NCBI GenBank assembly: GCA_019914995.1
Contig: CM034132.1
Coordinates: 7,425,524-7,489,523 of the forward strand
Origin: Acanthochlamys bracteata
Lineage: Eukaryota > Streptophyta > Magnoliopsida > Pandanales > Velloziaceae
Reading direction: 5' to 3'
Length of the DNA stretch: 64,000 nt
Part shown: positions 60,431 to 64,000 of the stretch, piece after piece
Layout: each line of letters opens with the position of its first letter
Numbering within the stretch: the stretch's first letter is position 1
The notes under the pieces: model-generated
Seen by the model: only the letters and a program-made list of their open reading frames with translations
What the model was told of the DNA's origin: nothing
Database searches by the model: none
Position numbers and translations under genes: made by a program

Positions 60431-60799
60431 AGAGAGAAGAGGAATACGGGCACTTTCTTCTTGTAAACTCTTTCTCTCAGGTTTATACGGATGATTCTAA
60501 ATCCAATCTCGTTGTTGGATATGAAGAACTATGAGTTAAAACATATCCATAAAATTTACAATCGACAACGAATTATTTCAAATCACTTGATCATGATGAC
60601 AGAAAGTAAGAAAACTTAAAAATATATATATTGTATTATTTCTGTCATCTTGATCAAGTGACCGGATGGACGTGAATTCGTAATCCGATTGAGCTGAAAT
60701 TTTATGGATATGTTTCTAATTCATAATTCTTCATATTTAACGGTGGAGATTGAATTTAAAAGTCACCCCAACCATAAATCGGGAAGGGAGTGCCCCTAA
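60431..60799. mobile_element. Foldback MITE c, degraded
   Basis: Related to a and b: GGATATGAAGAACTATGAGT on the left mirrors AACGGTGGAGATTGAATTTA on the right. The left arm has small deletions. On the right it touches MULE4 without an intervening TA array, so the array has been lost or was very short. Confidence 0.75.
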
Positions 60800-60969
60800 G
60801 GAGGGATATGGGCACTCTCTTTTCTGTTGACACTCATAGGCACTCTTGACTTGTGCGATCAGGATTAAATCACACCACTGTTTATCTATCTCTCGCGCGC
60901 AGTCAGTTCGTTATATTTGCTTTGGTCCGAAATTCTTTATTTCGTCCGAAACCTCACAGCGTCGGAAGG

Positions 60970-62075
60970 TACGGATCTAACGCATTTACATATTCTCTCT
61001 CTTCTTTTTTCCAAAAACAATTTATTAACTCTTAATTAATCTTACTTATCTAAATTAATTTCTACTAATTAAATCTTTTTTCATCTCTTCGCTCCTATTT
61101 CTCCTCTTCTTCTCTTTTTGTTCCGTCTTTCTGAAATATTTTCATCACTCGGATCTCGCGAAAGTTGAATAAGAGTACTACTTGAGAGAAAACACTTGAA
61201 AGAACCACTGTTACTGCCGATGTCGGAGGAGCAATGAAGGTAGAGGAGATGAAGAAAGAGATGAGAAAATTGATGACATATAGAAAAGGAAGACAGAGAG
61301 CGACGAAAAATGCTGGTTGAGGAAGAGAAGCATTTCTTGAAGGACATGAATAACTAAACAAGAAATTTGACAACTTTATCAAGAAAAGCTACGAACAGAT
61401 GAGGAAGTTTTGAAGATTTTTTTGTTTCGTCTTTTTGTGAAAGAAACCAACATTAATTAACATTGATGGAGATGAAGCCGAGAAATGATTTTGATGATGA
61501 ATACCGATGACTACTTCTTGATTGTTGGTGTCTTGCTTTACTGCTACTTATATTTTTCTTTTTCTTGTACACTAATTTTCATAATTGAATGAAGATATAA
61601 GAACATAACTCTTGTTATTTTTTGCTTTGTACTTGAAGTTATTTTCACTCATTTCTCCAACTTTGTATTTTTGTTTCTAGTGTTTTTTTTTATTAATCAC
61701 TGCTCAGCAATATTTATTTCTCTGAGTAATATTAAAAAAAAATCATGTCTAAGGTTTTTGAAGTTTGAATCTTTGGAAGAATGCTGTTGGAATCATGTTA
61801 AGCAACTAAAATTACAATTGGATAGAATGATAATCTCTTGAGGGGATCATTCACTCAATTAGCTGTAAATATTTTCAAACAAATCAGAAGAGAGGGAGAT
61901 CCGGGGGAGGAGAAGATTTCAAAGAACGAAGAGAGAAGAAGATGAGAAATAGAAACTAAGACATAGAAGAAGATTTAATTCATAAAAATTAATTAAGATA
62001 AGTAAGATTAATTAAAAGTTAATGACATTTTAAAAAAAAAGAGAGAAGAGAGAATACGTAAGTATCAGATCCGTA
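60970..62075. mobile_element. Foldback-like insertion in the MULE4 TIR
   Basis: Bounded by TACGGATCT and its inverse AGATCCGTA. The subterminal parts (60990-61080 against about 61960-62060) are also inverted, with AATTAATCTTACTTATCT mirrored. MULE2 lacks this block, so it is an insertion. Type unknown; no coding sequence and no clear target duplication. Confidence 0.55.
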
Positions 62076-63625
62076 ACTCTTGAAATTCTCGTCAAAAGCG
62101 TTTGTTTCTTCTCATCCCTTATTATTTTCTTCTTTTGCAGATCTCTCGCTCTCGCTTCAGCCGAGCGGGACTCGTTCTGTCTTCGTTTTCGGACCGATTT
62201 TTATTTTCGATCTCGTTCAGATCTCATAGATCTTGCTGTCGTGTCCGATCTCCTCTTGTTTTTGTCTCCGGGCCGACTTTCGTCTCCGATCTCGTTAGAC
62301 TCGCTGTCTTCGTCTCCGATCTCGTCCTGTCTTCGTCTTCAGGCTGATCTTCTTCTTTGATCTCGTCCAGATTTCTCCGATCTCGCTATGTCTTCGTATG
62401 GTGCTAGGGCTCCTCTCCACCAATCTTCGTCTCCGATCTCGCTCGGGAATTTGCTTTTTTTTTTTTTAATTTATTTTTATTTTTTTGATTTATTTTTATT
62501 TTGTTGAATTGATTTATTTTTTGTTGATTTATTTTGATTTTTTCTGATTCGTTTTCTATTTCGTTGATTTGTTTTATTTTGACAGTGTATTGGTTTGATT
62601 TTTACGGTGTATTGGTTTGATTTTTATGATGTATCGGTTTGAATCATCAGAGCAAGGATTAAATGTGTGGTTGACGAACTCGCAAAGCTTACAGTGCATT
62701 GGCCATGTTTGACTCGTGTTGCAATTGAGAATCAAAATCTGGTTGGGCTATGGTGAGGCAATAATAAGGAAGCCGATTTGCATAATGTAGGATATGTTAA
62801 ACTCGTTCTTGTTTATTCTTTCTATTCTGTATTGCCTTTTAAAGTAAACAGCAAGGTAGTAGGATGGCGGCTGGCTAAGCCAGACGGCAACCACTGCAGC
62901 TGTAACTATATAATGGTAGTGAAGATAGCAAACGAGCATAGAATGAGTGGCATTTCTGAATCTAACTCATTGAGTAAATACGAATCTGAACCTTCTCGTC
63001 TATTGTATCTATTTGTATAGCAGAATGTTTTGATTGCTTGTGTTGTAATGAGAGAATGTAATCAATGTAATTATTTTAAATCTAGATGGATGAAATTTAA
63101 CCAGTATCTTTCTAGAAAGAATGTACCTGTGGAAACGTTGTAATCTATCTACATCTATTTCTTTCTTCATTGAAGCTAGCCTGTGTAATCAAGCTTAATA
63201 TAAAAACAGTTAAATTATGAATAAAAATGCTGGACAAGTTTTATTTTTTTTATTGATAAATCATGAATGTGCTGGCAAATTATAAAATTTAATCTCGATC
63301 AAATTTCTTTATACGGTCGGAGATGAATGTAGAAAAATATGCAAATCAGAAAATTTTATTTCAATTTGTCAACTCTCACCTGTTTATTACTACAGTGTTT
63401 AACCAATTACCAATTCTCGCGCACGAGTGTATTTTTTCCCGCTGACTGTATTTCTTCTTCTTTTTTGTTTCTTGTTCTGCTTTTGCTTTCTTCTTTCATC
63501 AGAAACTCTGTTCCATCTTTCTTTCTTTCTGTTTTCTTTCCAACGCAGTTAGGCTTTCTTCTTACTCTTTTCTACCTGTCTTCTCCGACAACGATAAACT
63601 TTTTCGACGTCTCATTTTTCTTTAT

Positions 63626-64000
63626 ATGGCTACACCTATCGGCAATATCTACGAAACGGTTGGAAGATTTGAATAAGGTTCTTACCTTTCTGGATGAAAG
63701 TTTATATTACCGAGATAAAAACAAGCTTAACAAAATTAAAATCAAAAGCATTACATTATTTTAATTTTTGTATTGAAGTTAAACAGAACGTAAGAGAGTT
63801 ATGGTAACAAAAAATAGTTTTGCTCTGTTCTATAAATTTCAAGTTTTCTTTTTTTATGTAGCTTTGGAGCCGAATGAGGCGGAAAGTTCTGCTGCTTTAA
63901 CTCCGAACATATTAGCAGCTCAAAAGCATAATTCACCTTGTTTAGATATGATTTTTTCAAGTCTCGAAGCTACAAAAGACATGTATATATTTTATGGAAG
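63626..64000 (+). pseudogene. MULE4 transposase, 5' part, stop in exon 1
   Basis: Exon 1 (63626-63677) reads MATPIGNIYETVGRFE followed by TAA where MULE2 has GAA. Exon 2 starts at 63862 after ATGTAG and runs to the window end with LEPNEAESSAALTPNI then LEATKDMYIFYG. The FAR1 domain would follow outside the window. Confidence 0.75.

Larger units (their letters stand above)
60800..64000 (+). mobile_element. MULE4: left part of a MULE2-like element, cut by window end
   Basis: Starts GGAGGGATATGGGCACTC, matching the MULE2 outer end. After a 1.1-kb insertion (60970-62075) the sequence follows the MULE2 left TIR: acceptor TTTTGCAG, GATCTCG/CTCCGATCTCG-rich part, T-rich stretch and a GTGTATTGGTTTGATTTT motif. 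It then enters the transposase gene near 63626. Confidence 0.82.

Overview
This is a nuclear window from a flowering plant. It has low GC, intron-containing plant gene families (AWPM-19-like, BAP31-like, MAPKKK17/18-like), plant MULEs with FAR1/FHY3-type transposases, Tourist-like and hAT-like MITEs, a chromovirus LTR element and a caulimovirid remnant. I cannot name the species; a dicot or other non-grass angiosperm seems most likely.

Left part (1-11 kb): two decayed gene fragments, a Shewanella-like phosphatase SLP2 relic running off the left edge on the minus strand and a CSLD cellulose-synthase-like exon relic on the plus strand. They are followed by an apparently intact four-exon AWPM-19-like membrane-protein gene (minus strand) and an intronless MAPKKK17/18-like kinase (minus strand) with a TATA box and an ABRE-type element upstream.

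Middle (11-28 kb): a second, paralogous intronless MAPKKK lies on the plus strand, so the pair is divergent, with about 11.7 kb between the start codons. The interval holds many AT-rich MITEs and an internally deleted Ty3/gypsy chromovirus whose gag carries a hAT-type MITE with a perfect 8-bp target duplication.

28-36.5 kb: a two-exon BAP31-like ER-protein gene (minus strand). Its 7.5-kb intron contains an endogenous pararetrovirus relic next to a TA repeat, a Tourist-like MITE inside the relic, and a head-to-head inverted duplication that carries a virus-type TATA promoter.

40.7-64 kb: an almost continuous chain of DNA transposons joined by (TA)n microsatellites: MULE1 (6.6 kb), MULE2 (7.0 kb, about 1.8-kb terminal inverted repeats), two foldback MITEs, MULE3 (4.2 kb, no transposase seen), a third foldback MITE, and the left part of MULE4, which is cut by the window end. 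MULE1, 2 and 4 carry FAR1-like transposase genes at different stages of decay. MULE1 and MULE3 also share a minus-strand segment with a histone-H2A-like motif. The repeated arrangement of element end against TA repeat suggests a transposon group that targets, or itself seeds, TA microsatellites. This is the most interesting system in the window.
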